The notes: generated by a model from the letters alone, not told the origin. DNA of 64,000 nt from [Synechococcus] sp. NIES-970 (GCA_002356215.1 AP017959.1:1612001-1676000), one strand, 5' to 3'. Shown: positions 35,950 to 45,901, numbered from the stretch's first letter. Translations and numbers: made by a program.

Positions 35950-36974
35950 TAGCGGATTCGGGGGTCGATCAGGGCATTGATAATATCAATCACCAAACTC
36001 ATCACCACCACGATCGCCCCAAAAAACACCATAATCCCCTGCACCGTCGGGTAATCGCGGAGGGAAATCGCCTCGTACAAGCGATTCCCCAGACCGGGCC
36101 AAGAAAAAGTCACCTCTGTCAATACTGCACCGCCCAATAAAGCCGCAAAGGTGAGTCCCAAAACCGTCACCACCGGGATCATCGCATTTTTCAGGGCGTG
36201 GTTCCAGAGAATTTTTCGTTCAGGGATTCCCCTCGCTCTGGCTGCTTCCACATAGTCCGACTGCAAAGTCTGCCGTAGGTTGACCCGGACAATCCGCTCA
36301 AAAATACCACTCAAGAGAACCCCTAACGTCGTACAGGGCAGCACCAGGTAATACAATGCCACTCTCAGCTGCAAAAAATTCCCCGTCAGTATACTGTCGA
36401 GGGTGTAGAGCCCAGAAATTGCTGGGGGCGGCGGCACATCTACCGGAAAGCGCGTCCCTAGGGGAAACCAACCTAACTGCACTGCAAAAATGAGCTGGAC
36501 CACCATTCCCATCCAGAACAACGGCAGGGCATAGGTGACAATCCCGAACAGCCGGCCGCCCACATCCCACCAAGTGCCGTGGCGAGAAGCCGCAAACATA
36601 CCGACCCCAGCCCCCACAACCACCGCGACCAACATCCCAAAAAAGGTCAGCTCCACCGTGGCCGGAAAATGCTGTTGGATCACTTCCCACACGGGCAAGC
36701 CACGACTGGTGAGGGAGGTGCCGAGATCAAACTGCAGCAAATTCCCTAGATAGCGAAAATATTGTAGCCAGAGAGGTAAATCTAAGCCCAACTGTTCTCG
36801 GAGTGCTGTCTTGGCCGCTTCGGGGGCGCGGTTCCCCAGGATGGCATCGGCTGGGTCCCCCGGGGTGGCCCGTAACAGAAGAAACACCACGGTGACAATG
36901 GTCAGCAACATCAGCGGTGCCAGGAGCAAACGCACAAAAATATAGTACTGGAGAGCTTTACTGCGGGAGGCCAT
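35946..36974 (-). CDS. DppB-type peptide/nickel ABC permease
   Basis: A 342-residue inner-membrane permease of the DppB/OppB family. I chose ATG 36974, giving MASRSKALQYYIFVR and a first membrane span; the frame could start at 37082 but the extra 36 residues look non-coding. Signatures are LRATPGDPADAILG near 34, GTSLTSRGLPVWEVI near 84, the EAA loop YVEAARARGIPERKILWNHALKNA near 245 (shown in part), and the tail DPRIRY. The other transporter subunits are not nearby. It is convergent with the EcfT-like gene. Confidence 0.87.
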   Translation of the reverse strand: MASRSKALQYYIFVRLLLAPLMLLTIVTVVFLLLRATPGDPADAILGNRAPEAAKTALREQLGLDLPLWLQYFRYLGNLLQFDLGTSLTSRGLPVWEVIQQHFPATVELTFFGMLVAVVVGAGVGMFAASRHGTWWDVGGRLFGIVTYALPLFWMGMVVQLIFAVQLGWFPLGTRFPVDVPPPPAISGLYTLDSILTGNFLQLRVALYYLVLPCTTLGVLLSGIFERIVRVNLRQTLQSDYVEAARARGIPERKILWNHALKNAMIPVVTVLGLTFAALLGGAVLTEVTFSWPGLGNRLYEAISLRDYPTVQGIMVFFGAIVVVMSLVIDIINALIDPRIRY

Positions 36975-37194
36975 GGATAATTTTGGGGAAAGAAGGAATT
37001 GCGACGGACTGGAAAAATTATAGGGAACTTGTGCGATCGCCTCAGTATAAAACGCGAATCTCGGGTAACCCTGCGTCATCACATCGAAGCGATCGCCTTG
37101 GTAATAATCCCTAGGGGAAAGGCGGTGGAGTTAGGGAACTGAGATACAATACAGTTTCAAAAATTTTTACTTCATCCTTCTTTCAACCAGACCT

Positions 37195-38289
37195 ATGGGC
37201 AACAGCTTCGGACATTTATTTCGGATTACAACCTATGGTGAATCCCATGGGGGCGGCGTTGGTGTGGTGATCGATGGTTGCCCGCCCCTCGTCAAAATTT
37301 CTGAAGCGGAAATCCAAGCCGAGCTCGATCGCCGTCGCCCTGGCCAAAGCCGGATCACCACCCCCCGCAATGAAGCCGATCGCTGTGAAATTATGTCCGG
37401 GGTCTTCGAAGGCAAAACCACAGGTACGCCCATTTCGATCCTGGTACGCAACCAAGACCAGCGCTCCAAGGATTATTCCGAGATGAAGGAGAAATATCGT
37501 CCTTCCCATGCAGATTTTACCTATGATGCGAAATACGGCATCCGCAACTATGAGGGGGGAGGCCGTTCCTCCGCTCGGGAAACTATTGGTCGGGTCGCAG
37601 CCGGGGCGATCGCCAAAAAAATCCTCCAGCAGGTGGCTGGGGTAGAAATCATCGGTTACGTCAAGCAAATCAAAGACTGTGCCGCCACCGACATTGACCC
37701 CAATACCGTCACCCTAGCCCAGGTAGAGAGCAATATTGTCCGCTGTCCCGATGCTGCCGCTGCCGAAAAAATGATCGAGCTCATCGATGAGATTCGTAAA
37801 CAAAAGGATTCCATCGGCGGGATCGTTGAATGTGTGGCCCGCAATGTACCCGTTGGCTTAGGCATGCCCGTATTTGACAAACTCGAAGCTGACCTCGCCA
37901 AAGGAGCCATGTCCCTGCCAGCGAGTAAAGGCTTTGAAATTGGCTCTGGTTTTGCGGGGACGCTCCTCACCGGCCAAGAGCATAATGATGAATTTGCCAT
38001 TGATGACCAAGGCCAGATCCGCACCAAAACGAACCGTTCCGGCGGGATCCAGGGGGGCATCTCCAACGGCGAAAATATTGTCCTGCGGGTCGCCTTTAAG
38101 CCCACCGCCACAATCGGCAAAGAACAACAGACCGCTACCCGCTCCGGGGAAGAAACGACCCTCGCCGCCAAAGGCCGCCATGATCCCTGTGTGCTGCCCC
38201 GGGCTGTGCCGATGGTGGAAGCAATGGTCGCCCTTGTCCTCTGTGATCACCTGCTGCGCCACCAGGGCCAATGCAAAGTTCTCGGCTAA
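37195..38289 (+). CDS. aroC: Chorismate synthase
   Basis: A 364-residue enzyme that converts 5-enolpyruvylshikimate-3-phosphate to chorismate, the last common step to aromatic amino acids and quinones. It needs reduced FMN. Signatures are [17 protein letters not shown] near 17, [14 protein letters not shown] near 103, [18 protein letters not shown] near 122, and [17 protein letters not shown] near 334. The start ATG is preceded by a 220-base divergent region shared with the DppB-like gene. Its stop codon interlocks with that of the convergent AEC transporter. Confidence 0.96.
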   Translation: MGNSFGHLFRITTYGESHGGGVGVVIDGCPPLVKISEAEIQAELDRRRPGQSRITTPRNEADRCEIMSGVFEGKTTGTPISILVRNQDQRSKDYSEMKEKYRPSHADFTYDAKYGIRNYEGGGRSSARETIGRVAAGAIAKKILQQVAGVEIIGYVKQIKDCAATDIDPNTVTLAQVESNIVRCPDAAAAEKMIELIDEIRKQKDSIGGIVECVARNVPVGLGMPVFDKLEADLAKGAMSLPASKGFEIGSGFAGTLLTGQEHNDEFAIDDQGQIRTKTNRSGGIQGGISNGENIVLRVAFKPTATIGKEQQTATRSGEETTLAAKGRHDPCVLPRAVPMVEAMVALVLCDHLLRHQGQCKVLG

Positions 38290-39224
38290 ACCCGGAACCA
38301 CAATAACCAAATGGGCAGGGTTCCCAGAAGTAGTAAGGTGCCGCTGGCCAGGGAACTGACGGCTAACTGGCGATCGAGGGCATAGGTTTCGCTGACGATC
38401 AAGGTGGCAAAGGCCGGCGGCATCGCAATCTGCAGCACCAACACCAGACAAATCACGTTGGGCAGATTGAAAAAGGGCAAAACTAAGCCAAACAGGAGCG
38501 GGGCGATCGCCATTTTGATCAACAGACTCCCCCCCACTGCGGTGAACTTGTGGCCCGGTTCTAGTTCTCCTAGGCGCATCCCAATCAAGACGATTGCCAA
38601 ACCGATCACTGCCCAGGAGGAGATTTCTAAACCCCATTCCAGCGGCGCAGGGAAAACCAACGGTTTGCAAACCAAGCCCAACACCAAACTCCAGAGAGAA
38701 GGGTTAATGCCAACCTGGGTTCCCATATTTTTCAGGCGCATCAGCCAGGTTTTATTTTCCCCCTGACCGTAGTAGGTGGCCACCATTACCCCCACGCCAT
38801 AGCCCCAGAGCAAGCTGCCGAGTAAATCATAAAAAAGCGCCCAGGCAAAGGTTTCTGATCCGGCGATCGCCAAACTGATCGGATAGCCCAGATAACCTGT
38901 GTTGCCGATGCTCGATACCAAAAGAAAACTCCCTTGGGAGGAACGCGACAACCCTTTCGCCCGATAACGCAACCAGAGCCAAGCCGCCCCAAAACAGAGC
39001 CCCATCGCCAGCCAAGCCACAACGGGTGCTAGCCATAAAGCGCCTGTCAAATCCACCTGACGCACGAAACCAAACACACTCAGGGGAATCCCAAACCAAA
39101 ATAATCCTTTCCCCAAACTTTCCCCCAGGCGAGGAGGAAAATATTTTCCCAGGAGCCAACCGCCCCCGATGCCCAGGCCCAATTTGCCATAGATTAGTGC
39201 CAATTGCAGTAGCAATTCCGCCAT
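38286..39224 (-). CDS. AEC-family membrane transporter
   Basis: A 312-residue integral membrane protein with about ten hydrophobic spans, of the auxin-efflux-carrier family. Family signatures are [13 protein letters not shown] near 104-116 and [13 protein letters not shown] near 264-276, the latter with the conserved Ala-Met-Pro kink. Bacterial members export organic acids or other small molecules, and the substrate is unknown here. The gene starts 130 bases from the divergent VanY-type gene. Its last four bases overlap aroC. Confidence 0.85.
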   Translation of the reverse strand: MAELLLQLALIYGKLGLGIGGGWLLGKYFPPRLGESLGKGLFWFGIPLSVFGFVRQVDLTGALWLAPVVAWLAMGLCFGAAWLWLRYRAKGLSRSSQGSFLLVSSIGNTGYLGYPISLAIAGSETFAWALFYDLLGSLLWGYGVGVMVATYYGQGENKTWLMRLKNMGTQVGINPSLWSLVLGLVCKPLVFPAPLEWGLEISSWAVIGLAIVLIGMRLGELEPGHKFTAVGGSLLIKMAIAPLLFGLVLPFFNLPNVICLVLVLQIAMPPAFATLIVSETYALDRQLAVSSLASGTLLLLGTLPIWLLWFRV

Positions 39225-39359
39225 CGCTTTTTTCGCTGTATATTCTTGCCTGAAGCTAACATCAAACCATGATTTTGCTGGATAACTTTCCTATTCTCAG
39301 GAAAGCAACTTAAGATAGAACCACGAAATATCTAGGGAGTACAGCGGTAGGAATTGAGC

Positions 39360-40154
39360 GTGTCCGAAGAACTTAACGACCTTTCCGTCTTGGACGAAAT
39401 GGACATTCCCGAGGTGCTACGGGATGAACATCCAGACTTCAGTAAAAAGCCGAAAATCAAACCAACAACCAAGCGACTCCTATTCCGTTTGGGGGCATTT
39501 TTGTTCGGACTGGTTGCATTTGTGATTCTGGGCCTTGGGGCGATCGCCACCCGTCAAATGTTTACCGCTGCCCCGGAACCAACGGCCCGAGAGGCCATTT
39601 CTCCCCCTGAGACCACTGGTAATGGTGCTGCCCCCGAAGCGCAAATTTTAGGCCATTTTCTCTACCCTGAAGCAGCTCCCAGTGATCTAGTGCCGGTCAG
39701 TGCCGATGGTCGCTTTCAGTTACGGCCCGCCGCCGCCGAGAAATTCTTGCAGATGCAGGCCGATGCCAGCTCCGCTGGGATTAACTTGGTTTTGATTTCC
39801 GCCTTCCGTAGCATCGAGGAACAGCGGCATTTATTTTTTGATGTGAAAGAGCAACGAGCCCAGGATACTAGCCAGAGGGCCGAGGTGAGTGCCCCCCCCA
39901 ACTACAGCGAACATCACACAGGCTATGCGATCGATATTGGGGATGGCAATGCGCCCGACACGCATCTACAGGAAAATTTTGAGGATACAGCTGCGTTCCA
40001 GTGGCTCCAGGCCAATGCAGCCCGCTACAGCTTTGAGCTTTCTTTTCCGCGCAATAATCTCCAGGGTATCGCCTATGAACCTTGGCATTGGCGGTTTGTC
40101 GGCGATCAAGATAGCCTCGAAACGTTCTATCGTGCGCGCAACTTTAATCAATAA
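39360..40154 (+). CDS. VanY-type D-alanyl-D-alanine carboxypeptidase
   Basis: A 264-residue membrane-anchored M15B peptidase. The N-terminal 45 residues are cytoplasmic and acidic, followed by a span (LFRLGAFLFGLVAFVILGL) and a Pro-rich linker. The catalytic domain has SAFRSIEEQ near 145, the zinc ligands in SEHHTGYAIDIGD near 183, and EPWHWRFVG near 240. It would trim the last D-Ala from peptidoglycan side chains in the periplasm. I chose GTG 39360, seven bases after AGGA; TTG 39354 is the alternative. The SWIM gene follows after 41 bases. Confidence 0.87.
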   Translation: MSEELNDLSVLDEMDIPEVLRDEHPDFSKKPKIKPTTKRLLFRLGAFLFGLVAFVILGLGAIATRQMFTAAPEPTAREAISPPETTGNGAAPEAQILGHFLYPEAAPSDLVPVSADGRFQLRPAAAEKFLQMQADASSAGINLVLISAFRSIEEQRHLFFDVKEQRAQDTSQRAEVSAPPNYSEHHTGYAIDIGDGNAPDTHLQENFEDTAAFQWLQANAARYSFELSFPRNNLQGIAYEPWHWRFVGDQDSLETFYRARNFNQ

Positions 40155-40195
40155 TTTCTTGTTTTTGCGGAACCGGGGAGAGTAGGTAAGGAACA

Positions 40196-41023
40196 ATGCT
40201 TGACACAATAGATCAACAGCGCTGGTGGGTACAACGGTGGTTAGAGCTCCTGGATTCTTACCGTTTTAAAAAACGTCTAGAACGGGCCAGGAACTATGCA
40301 AAAGCAGGCCATGTTTTGCAAATTGATTTTATTGAAGCCCAGGCAATCGCCCTTGTGCAGGGGACAGAGCCAGAGCCTTATCGGGTGTCTTTAAACCTGG
40401 AGCCCTTTAGTGATGAAGCCTGGGGCTATGTGGTGGAAAGCTTGGCCCAGAAGGCGATCTTTTCGGCACAACTCTTGGCGGGAGAAATGCCAGCGGCCAT
40501 TGAACAGGTCTTTACTGAAAATGGCCTGAATCTCTTTCCTTTTACTCTGACAGATATTCACTCCCACTGCACCTGTCCGGATAAGGCCAATCCCTGTAAA
40601 CATATCGGCGCGGTTTACTATCAACTGGGCGATCGCTTCAATGAAGATCCCTTTGTGATTTTTCAATTGCGGGGCCGCACGAAAACCCAAATCCTAGAAG
40701 CACTCCAAGACTACCGCCGCCAGCATTGCGATGCAGAAACCGCTACTCGCCCCAATGTGGATCTATCAACAGGTCCTGAGGCGCCCACAAGCTCAAAAAA
40801 AACCATTGATCTCGAGCAATTCTGGCATTACGATCAGCCCTTGGATCCTGATTTGGTCGTATTGACGCCACCAACTGACGGAAAAACCAGTCTAGATTTA
40901 TTGGGGGCGATCGCCTTAAATCCCGAAGATGCCCAAGCGTTCCAAAATTACCTGAACTATGTCTATGGCAACGCCAGTCAGCAAGGTTTGATGCAGGCGC
41001 TCCAGGGGCTAAATGGCACCTAG
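40196..41023 (+). CDS. SWIM zinc-finger protein
   Basis: A 275-residue protein with a SWIM zinc-binding motif, Cys-x-Cys-x7-Cys-x-His, in HCTCPDKANPCKH near residues 121-133. In other bacteria such proteins often sit beside a SNF2 helicase and act with it. No helicase is present here. Residues 1-120 resemble the flanking region of these proteins (ARNYAKAGHVLQIDF). The C-terminal 80 residues are variable. A ribosome site (AAGGA) precedes ATG 40196. DNA-related function is inferred from the family only. Confidence 0.83.
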   Translation: MLDTIDQQRWWVQRWLELLDSYRFKKRLERARNYAKAGHVLQIDFIEAQAIALVQGTEPEPYRVSLNLEPFSDEAWGYVVESLAQKAIFSAQLLAGEMPAAIEQVFTENGLNLFPFTLTDIHSHCTCPDKANPCKHIGAVYYQLGDRFNEDPFVIFQLRGRTKTQILEALQDYRRQHCDAETATRPNVDLSTGPEAPTSSKKTIDLEQFWHYDQPLDPDLVVLTPPTDGKTSLDLLGAIALNPEDAQAFQNYLNYVYGNASQQGLMQALQGLNGT

Positions 41024-41133
41024 TAAGGTCTGAAGAATTTTCCCCGAAATCTAAAAACGACTCCCCAGATGGATGCAAAACAAGCCACAATGGATCTGCT
41101 TTTTAGCAATTTTGCGCGGAGGATACTGAAATT

Positions 41134-41694
41134 ATGGTCCCTACTATTATCTCTTTTGTGATTGGTTGTGCTGTCGGCGCCGGCGGCTTTTATTTAGCGA
41201 AAAAAGACGACCTTAATCGCCTCAGCACATTAGAAACAGAATTGAGTCAACTGCGACGCGATCTCCAAAATAGCGAAACCCAGCATGAGCAACGGCTGCG
41301 GGAGGCGATCGCCCAACTCGAAAAAGATTACCAAGGAAAAATCACGAGTCTTGAAGCAAAACTAGTTAGCCCTGAACCGGCTCCCCAAGAGCTTTCTGCC
41401 CCTGCTATTCCGGTTGCTGTTACCTTACCGGATACCATGGAACCACCGATCCTTGCAGCAGAGATCAAATGTGGCGATCGCCCGGCTCTCACGTTAAGTA
41501 ACCCCAGTGGACAAGCTTGCGTACCACCGATCTTGGCCCAGGGCATCACTGCCACACCTGCTGTCACAGTTACAGTCACCTTGGAGCCGCCGATCCTTGC
41601 CGCTGATATCCGCTGTCGTGCCGGAGCACCTACCCTTAATCTGGCCACCCCCAGCGGCAAAATTTGTGTGCCCCCCATTTTGGCCCAGGCTTAA
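41134..41694 (+). CDS. Membrane-anchored protein with a duplicated Cys module
   Basis: A 186-residue protein. An N-terminal span (residues 3-21) is followed by a coiled coil (about 25-77) and a Pro/Ala linker. Then two copies of a ~35-residue module occur at 103-137 and 151-186. Each copy starts with EPPILAA, has a first Cys, a central NPSG or TPSG turn, a second Cys and ends PPILAQ. Cysteines are 113, 129, 161 and 178. The copies are separated by a Thr/Val stretch (TPAVTVTVTL). A good ribosome site (GGAGG) precedes ATG 41134. I do not recognise the family. Confidence 0.7.
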   Translation: MVPTIISFVIGCAVGAGGFYLAKKDDLNRLSTLETELSQLRRDLQNSETQHEQRLREAIAQLEKDYQGKITSLEAKLVSPEPAPQELSAPAIPVAVTLPDTMEPPILAAEIKCGDRPALTLSNPSGQACVPPILAQGITATPAVTVTVTLEPPILAADIRCRAGAPTLNLATPSGKICVPPILAQA

Positions 41695-41736
41695 TCTCTA
41701 TTTGTTTCAATGGCTCTCTGGTTGTTCGGCAAAAAT

Positions 41737-42300
41737 CTAACTCCAGAGGGCATTAAGCCTTGTGAAAAATGGTGACTCCCACAAGGCGATCGCCCCAGGC
41801 CAATGTAGGAAACAATAGCCTCCTACCGCAAAGCTCCCGAGACCCAGGCCAGTAAGGATTATAAATACTTGCCAAAGCCTTGCCCCCCGGAGTTGTAAAT
41901 CAAGGTGACAAAGCATTCCCGCCGACAATAAAACAAAAAAACGAATAAATTCTTCTAGCCAAGAGATCAATAAAACCGCGACAAAAGCCCAAGTCAGTAC
42001 CGAAACAAAAGCATTCGCATCCGAGCGCAACCAACTGCCAAACAATAAGTGCATTAAATGCAGAGGGGCGACCAAAATCAGCATGAGTAGCAACACCGCA
42101 AGGCCACCTAGGCTCCAGGCCATCCCAGAGGCGATCGCCGGATTAATCGGCCAAAAAAAGAACGCACGATGATCGAAAATCCAGCTTTCCCATGTCGGTA
42201 CCATACTGCCGACAAGCCAACCAAACACCCCATAGGCCAGGCAAAAAAGCCCCAAAGAGAGCCAGGGCAAGCCCTGATTTTGAGTTTTGGAAGCGGCCAT
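41737..42300 (-). CDS. Hypothetical integral membrane protein
   Basis: A 187-residue, very hydrophobic protein with about five predicted membrane spans (for example WLSLGLFCLAYGVFGWLVG near residue 13 and VLLLMLILVAPLHLMHLLFG near 69). A charged pair SWLEEFIRFF near 113 lies inside the fourth span, which suggests a functional polar site. I recognise no family. It is convergent with the duplicated-module gene and 43 bases from it. Upstream lies the repeat-like intergenic region. Confidence 0.6.
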   Translation of the reverse strand: MAASKTQNQGLPWLSLGLFCLAYGVFGWLVGSMVPTWESWIFDHRAFFFWPINPAIASGMAWSLGGLAVLLLMLILVAPLHLMHLLFGSWLRSDANAFVSVLTWAFVAVLLISWLEEFIRFFVLLSAGMLCHLDLQLRGARLWQVFIILTGLGLGSFAVGGYCFLHWPGAIALWESPFFTRLNALWS

Positions 42301-42340
42301 CTACTTAACTTATTTTTGAATACATGCTACTTCTTAGGAT

Positions 42341-42420
42341 ACCCAACAACTATTCTCCCTTGGGAGAGCTGCCGTCAGGTTCCCTTGTTTCGAGAAGGTA
42401 GAGGAGAGTGAATCCCCTAC
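42341..42420. repeat. Palindromic intergenic repeat-like element
   Basis: CTCCCTTGGGAG (about 42356-42367) followed by AGCTGCCG resembles, allowing two inserted bases, the minus-strand reading of 7250-7269 (CTCCCTTCAGGGAGGTGCCG). The outer parts, ATTCTCCC and GGAGAGTGAAT, are weakly inverted. It appears to be a degraded dispersed repeat. Confidence 0.4.
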
Positions 42421-42454
42421 CCTCAGCGCTACCTGATATCCATAGAAAAACAAC

Positions 42455-42487
42455 AAAAAATCAGGGCGTCCATACAAACTACCCTGA
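42455..42487 (-). terminator. Terminator after apcD
   Basis: TCAGGG (42461-42466) and CCCTGA (42482-42487) form a perfect six-base stem. On the minus strand it is followed by a run of six T, placed 41 bases beyond the apcD stop. Confidence 0.75.
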
Positions 42488-42527
42488 CCTCAGACAAAAT
42501 AATCAAACCCAAAAAGACCCAGGGTGC

Positions 42528-43013
42528 CTAGGCCATTGACTGGGTAATAAAATCAAAATAAGGTGCAGCGATACTTGCTTCTTCTGCATCAAGCACACCC
42601 AAGGCGGCATCTTTCAGACAGCGGATAGCGTCAATCATCCCCGGTACCGGTACACCAAGGGCGTTGTACATTTCTTTAACACCGATCAGACCGATCCGTT
42701 CAATCGGATCTTTGTCTCCGGCGAGGATACCGTAGGTCACCAAACGGAGATACCAACCGTAGTCCCGCAGGCATTGGTTATATTGCTTGGTGGTGGCTGC
42801 ATTGCCACCGGCTGTCCGGTATTCAGGGTGAATACTAAACAGCTGTTTTTGGGCTTGATCGACGATCTTCTTTTCATTGTCGGCAAGGGTTTCGGCTACG
42901 CGAATCCGCACTGCTCCAGTGGCTAAAAAGTTGGCGATCCCCGAGAGTTCACCGCTGCTGGGATAGCGGAGTTCGTCATCGGCTCTCAGGATAACTTGAC
43001 TAACGACGCTCAT
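42528..43013 (-). CDS. apcD: Allophycocyanin alpha-B chain
   Basis: A 161-residue phycobiliprotein. It starts [20 protein letters not shown] and has the chromophore Cys81 in [11 protein letters not shown], with Arg83 and Asp84 following. The basic stretch [16 protein letters not shown] separates ApcD from ApcA. ApcD is a low-copy core subunit that acts as a terminal emitter, passing energy mainly toward photosystem I and involved in state transitions. It is monocistronic here, away from other apc genes, with its own terminator. Confidence 0.93.
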   Translation of the reverse strand: MSVVSQVILRADDELRYPSSGELSGIANFLATGAVRIRVAETLADNEKKIVDQAQKQLFSIHPEYRTAGGNAATTKQYNQCLRDYGWYLRLVTYGILAGDKDPIERIGLIGVKEMYNALGVPVPGMIDAIRCLKDAALGVLDAEEASIAAPYFDFITQSMA

Positions 43014-43166
43014 ATTATTGCTGTTTTAATAAATGGATTCTTGTTTAGTTTAATAGCTTAGACTATTGTCTCACAAGGCATTCAGGCTTTCATGATTGCC
43101 TGTTAATTTTAAGAAAAGTAAACTTTCCTAGGAAAGTTCCTCCCAAGTATAGGGGGAAATTCGCCC

Positions 43167-45731
43167 CTAGGCCCACCGAATTAAGCGCGGCTCGGTGGCA
43201 TCGGCCAGGTGGGGATGATGGGGCAAAATACGGAGGGCCATCCCTTGGTAGCCGCTTTTTTGATATTTGACGACATGTTCATAGATCGCTTTGTGATCAG
43301 GGGTCATGCCCTGGAAGACCATGGTGGTGCTTTCGCCGTCTATGAGTTCATCTTTGTCATTGATTGTGCCGAGGTAAATTTGCACAGCGAGATCATCTGG
43401 GGTAAGACCGACAAGATCAAGGATGGCTTGGACATGAATAGGCTGTTGAATATCGATCGCCATCGATTCTGTCACCTCAAAAGCTTCTATGCGGATGTTA
43501 TACCAAGCCTTAAATAATTCGGATTTCCAGTCAGCTAGGGCTTGGACAGCTTGGTAGTTATCCTGGCTGAGTTCAAAGTGGCGATCGCTCAATTTAAAAT
43601 AAGCCTGTTGGGCATAATCTCGCAGCATCCGCGAAGTATTAAACATCGGGCAGTTGAGGCGAATCGCCTCCTTCATTTTGTTCACCCAGCCCTCCGGCAC
43701 ATCGAAGCTGTTACGGGTATAAAACAAGGGCACAATTTCCTTTTCGAGCAGTTCGTAAAGAGCGCTGGCTTCCACCCGGTCTTGATAGTCTGGGTCGTCA
43801 TATATTTCTCCATTGCCGATCGCCCAACCCGTGCGAATATAATCTGCCTCATCCCACCAACCGTCGAGGATGCTCAAATTCGGCAGGCCATTCATCGCCG
43901 CTTTCATCCCCGAAGTGCCTGAGGCTTCCCGGGGTCGCCTGGGGGTATTAAGCCATACATCGCAGCCAGAAACCATCTTGCGGGCGATGTGGATATTGTA
44001 GTTCGGCAAAAACACCACATAATCTTCAATGCCCTCCTCACGAATGGTATGGATAATCTGCCGAATTAACTCTTTGCCAGGGATATCTTCAGGGTGTGCT
44101 TTGCCAGCGATCACGAACTGCACCCGTCGCTCAGGATCGGCCAGGATAATTTTTTTGATCCGCTCAATATCATAGAGAAAGAGGTTGGCCCGTTTGTAGG
44201 TGGCAAAGCGCCGGGCAAAACCAATGGTTAAAAAATTTGGTTTGAGGACTTGTCTGGCCTTTTCGATCGCCGCCTCTGTAGCCCCCTGCTGTTGGAGCTG
44301 GCTGACGAGATGTTGACGAATATAAACCACTAGATCGGAGCGTTGTCGCTCGTGGTTGCGCCAGAGTTCTTCGTTGGGAATGGTAGCAACTTTCTGCCAA
44401 ATCGGACTATTGGCCGGGGCTTCGTCCCAGTTGGGGGCTAGGTAGCGGTCATAGAGGTCTTGGGTGGCGGGGGCAGTGACACTCCGGGCATGGACACCAT
44501 TCGTAATAGCAGTAATCCCCACTTCGGCTAGGGGGAAATCAGGCCAGAGGCTGTGAAACATCTCCCGGGAAACATGGCCATGGAGTTGACTGACGCCATT
44601 GATAAAGGCACTGTGTTTGAGGGCAAAGATTGCCATGTTGAAAGGAGCTTCAAAGTCACCGGTATTTTCTCGACCGAGCCCGAGAAAGCGATCGCGGGAG
44701 AGGCCAAATTTTTCGGCGTAGTGACCCACATAATGGAGCGTCTGCTCTGGGGAAAACAGGTCAAACCCAGCAGAAACCGGGGTGTGGGTTGTGAACATTT
44801 GGGTAGAGAGGGCAAATTGTTTTGCGTGGCGGAAAGTCAAGCCGTCTTCTTGCATCAGCTTCCGGATCCGCTCCAGAATTAAAAAGGCGCTATGGCCTTC
44901 ATTCATGTGGTAAACCGTTGGTGTATAGCCTAGTTTTTCCAACATCCGCACCCCCCCAATCCCCAAGAGCATTTCTTGGTGGAGCCGCAAATTGCGATCG
45001 CCTCCGTAGAGTTTGTCGGTGATGTCGTGGTCGTAGGGGTTCGTATTTTGCTCAATATTGGTATCCAGCAGATAGAGGGGCACATTGCCCACATCGATGC
45101 GCCAAACCCTTGCGTAAACCAATCGCCCGGGAAATTCCACCTCAATGACCAGCTCATTACCCTGGTCGTCTTTCTCCAGGTGGAGGGGCATATTATAAAA
45201 ATCATTGATCGGGTATTCTTCCTGCTGCCAGCCGTCGTGGTTGAAATATTGGGCGAAATAACCCTCTTGATAGAGTAAACCCACGGCCACCAGTGGTAAT
45301 CCTAAATCACTGGCCGATTTGAGGTGATCGCCCGCCAGAATGCCTAAACCCCCTGAATAAATCGGCAGGCAATAGCTCAGGCCATATTCAGCGCAAAAAT
45401 AGGCATAGCATTCTTTCCCTTTGGTTTCGCCCCGGCTTTTGTGATACCAGGTGTGCTGCTGTAAGTAGTCGTCTAGTTGCTCGATCGCCCGTTCCATGTG
45501 GGCAATAAAACCATCATCCTGGGCCAACTCATCGAGGCGGCTTTGGTCCACCTGACCCAACATGGCGACCGGGTTATGGCAGGTCTGTTGCCACAGATCT
45601 GGGTCAAGACGCACAAAGAGACTCTTTGCCGCCACATTCCAATCCCAGTGGATGTTGTGGGCAAGGCGGCGCAGGGGTTCCAGGATTGTCGGTAAGATGG
45701 GCTTGACCTGGAACTTATAGGTGGGTTTCAT
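43167..45731 (-). CDS. glgP: Alpha-glucan (glycogen) phosphorylase
   Basis: An 854-residue GT35 enzyme with an N-terminal DUF3417 domain (residues 1-115), a form common in cyanobacteria and thermophiles. It releases glucose-1-phosphate from glycogen. Signatures are AEYGLSYCLPIYSGGLGILAGD near 115 (in part), THTPVSAGFD near 318, GFARRFATYKRA near 529, and the pyridoxal-phosphate lysine in ASGTSGMKAAMNG near 603. It pairs functionally with glgA, which lies 35 kb away. A C-terminal extension of about 120 residues is typical of this subfamily. Confidence 0.93.
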   Translation of the reverse strand: MKPTYKFQVKPILPTILEPLRRLAHNIHWDWNVAAKSLFVRLDPDLWQQTCHNPVAMLGQVDQSRLDELAQDDGFIAHMERAIEQLDDYLQQHTWYHKSRGETKGKECYAYFCAEYGLSYCLPIYSGGLGILAGDHLKSASDLGLPLVAVGLLYQEGYFAQYFNHDGWQQEEYPINDFYNMPLHLEKDDQGNELVIEVEFPGRLVYARVWRIDVGNVPLYLLDTNIEQNTNPYDHDITDKLYGGDRNLRLHQEMLLGIGGVRMLEKLGYTPTVYHMNEGHSAFLILERIRKLMQEDGLTFRHAKQFALSTQMFTTHTPVSAGFDLFSPEQTLHYVGHYAEKFGLSRDRFLGLGRENTGDFEAPFNMAIFALKHSAFINGVSQLHGHVSREMFHSLWPDFPLAEVGITAITNGVHARSVTAPATQDLYDRYLAPNWDEAPANSPIWQKVATIPNEELWRNHERQRSDLVVYIRQHLVSQLQQQGATEAAIEKARQVLKPNFLTIGFARRFATYKRANLFLYDIERIKKIILADPERRVQFVIAGKAHPEDIPGKELIRQIIHTIREEGIEDYVVFLPNYNIHIARKMVSGCDVWLNTPRRPREASGTSGMKAAMNGLPNLSILDGWWDEADYIRTGWAIGNGEIYDDPDYQDRVEASALYELLEKEIVPLFYTRNSFDVPEGWVNKMKEAIRLNCPMFNTSRMLRDYAQQAYFKLSDRHFELSQDNYQAVQALADWKSELFKAWYNIRIEAFEVTESMAIDIQQPIHVQAILDLVGLTPDDLAVQIYLGTINDKDELIDGESTTMVFQGMTPDHKAIYEHVVKYQKSGYQGMALRILPHHPHLADATEPRLIRWA

Positions 45732-45865
45732 AGGGAAATCTTGGGGGACAACAGAGGATATCTGTCTCTAATACATAGCGAATTTCTGGCAAATTTCAGG
45801 CGATCGCCAGGGGGGAATTTATATAAATTATTGATAGAATCTCAGCCTGCCCATGGGTCAAATGC

Positions 45866-45901
45866 AAAAATCCTCCAGGGTTTATTCAAAACCGCTGGAG
45901 G
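45866..45901 (-). terminator. Terminator after tRNA-Ser
   Basis: CCTCCAG (45872-45878) pairs with CTGGAGG (45895-45901), and the stem can extend through GGTTT/AAACC with one bulged base. On the minus strand it is followed by five T. It lies 26 bases beyond the tRNA 3' end. Confidence 0.8.

Noticed and set aside
37858-38670. Minus-strand frame of 270 codons across aroC and the AEC gene
   Set aside because: It overlaps both well-supported genes, one antisense and one in a different frame, and shows no family signature.
41737-42300. Membrane protein at 41737-42300 as a CPBP-type protease
   Set aside because: A Glu-Glu pair lies in a span, but the further His and Asn motifs of that family are not present.
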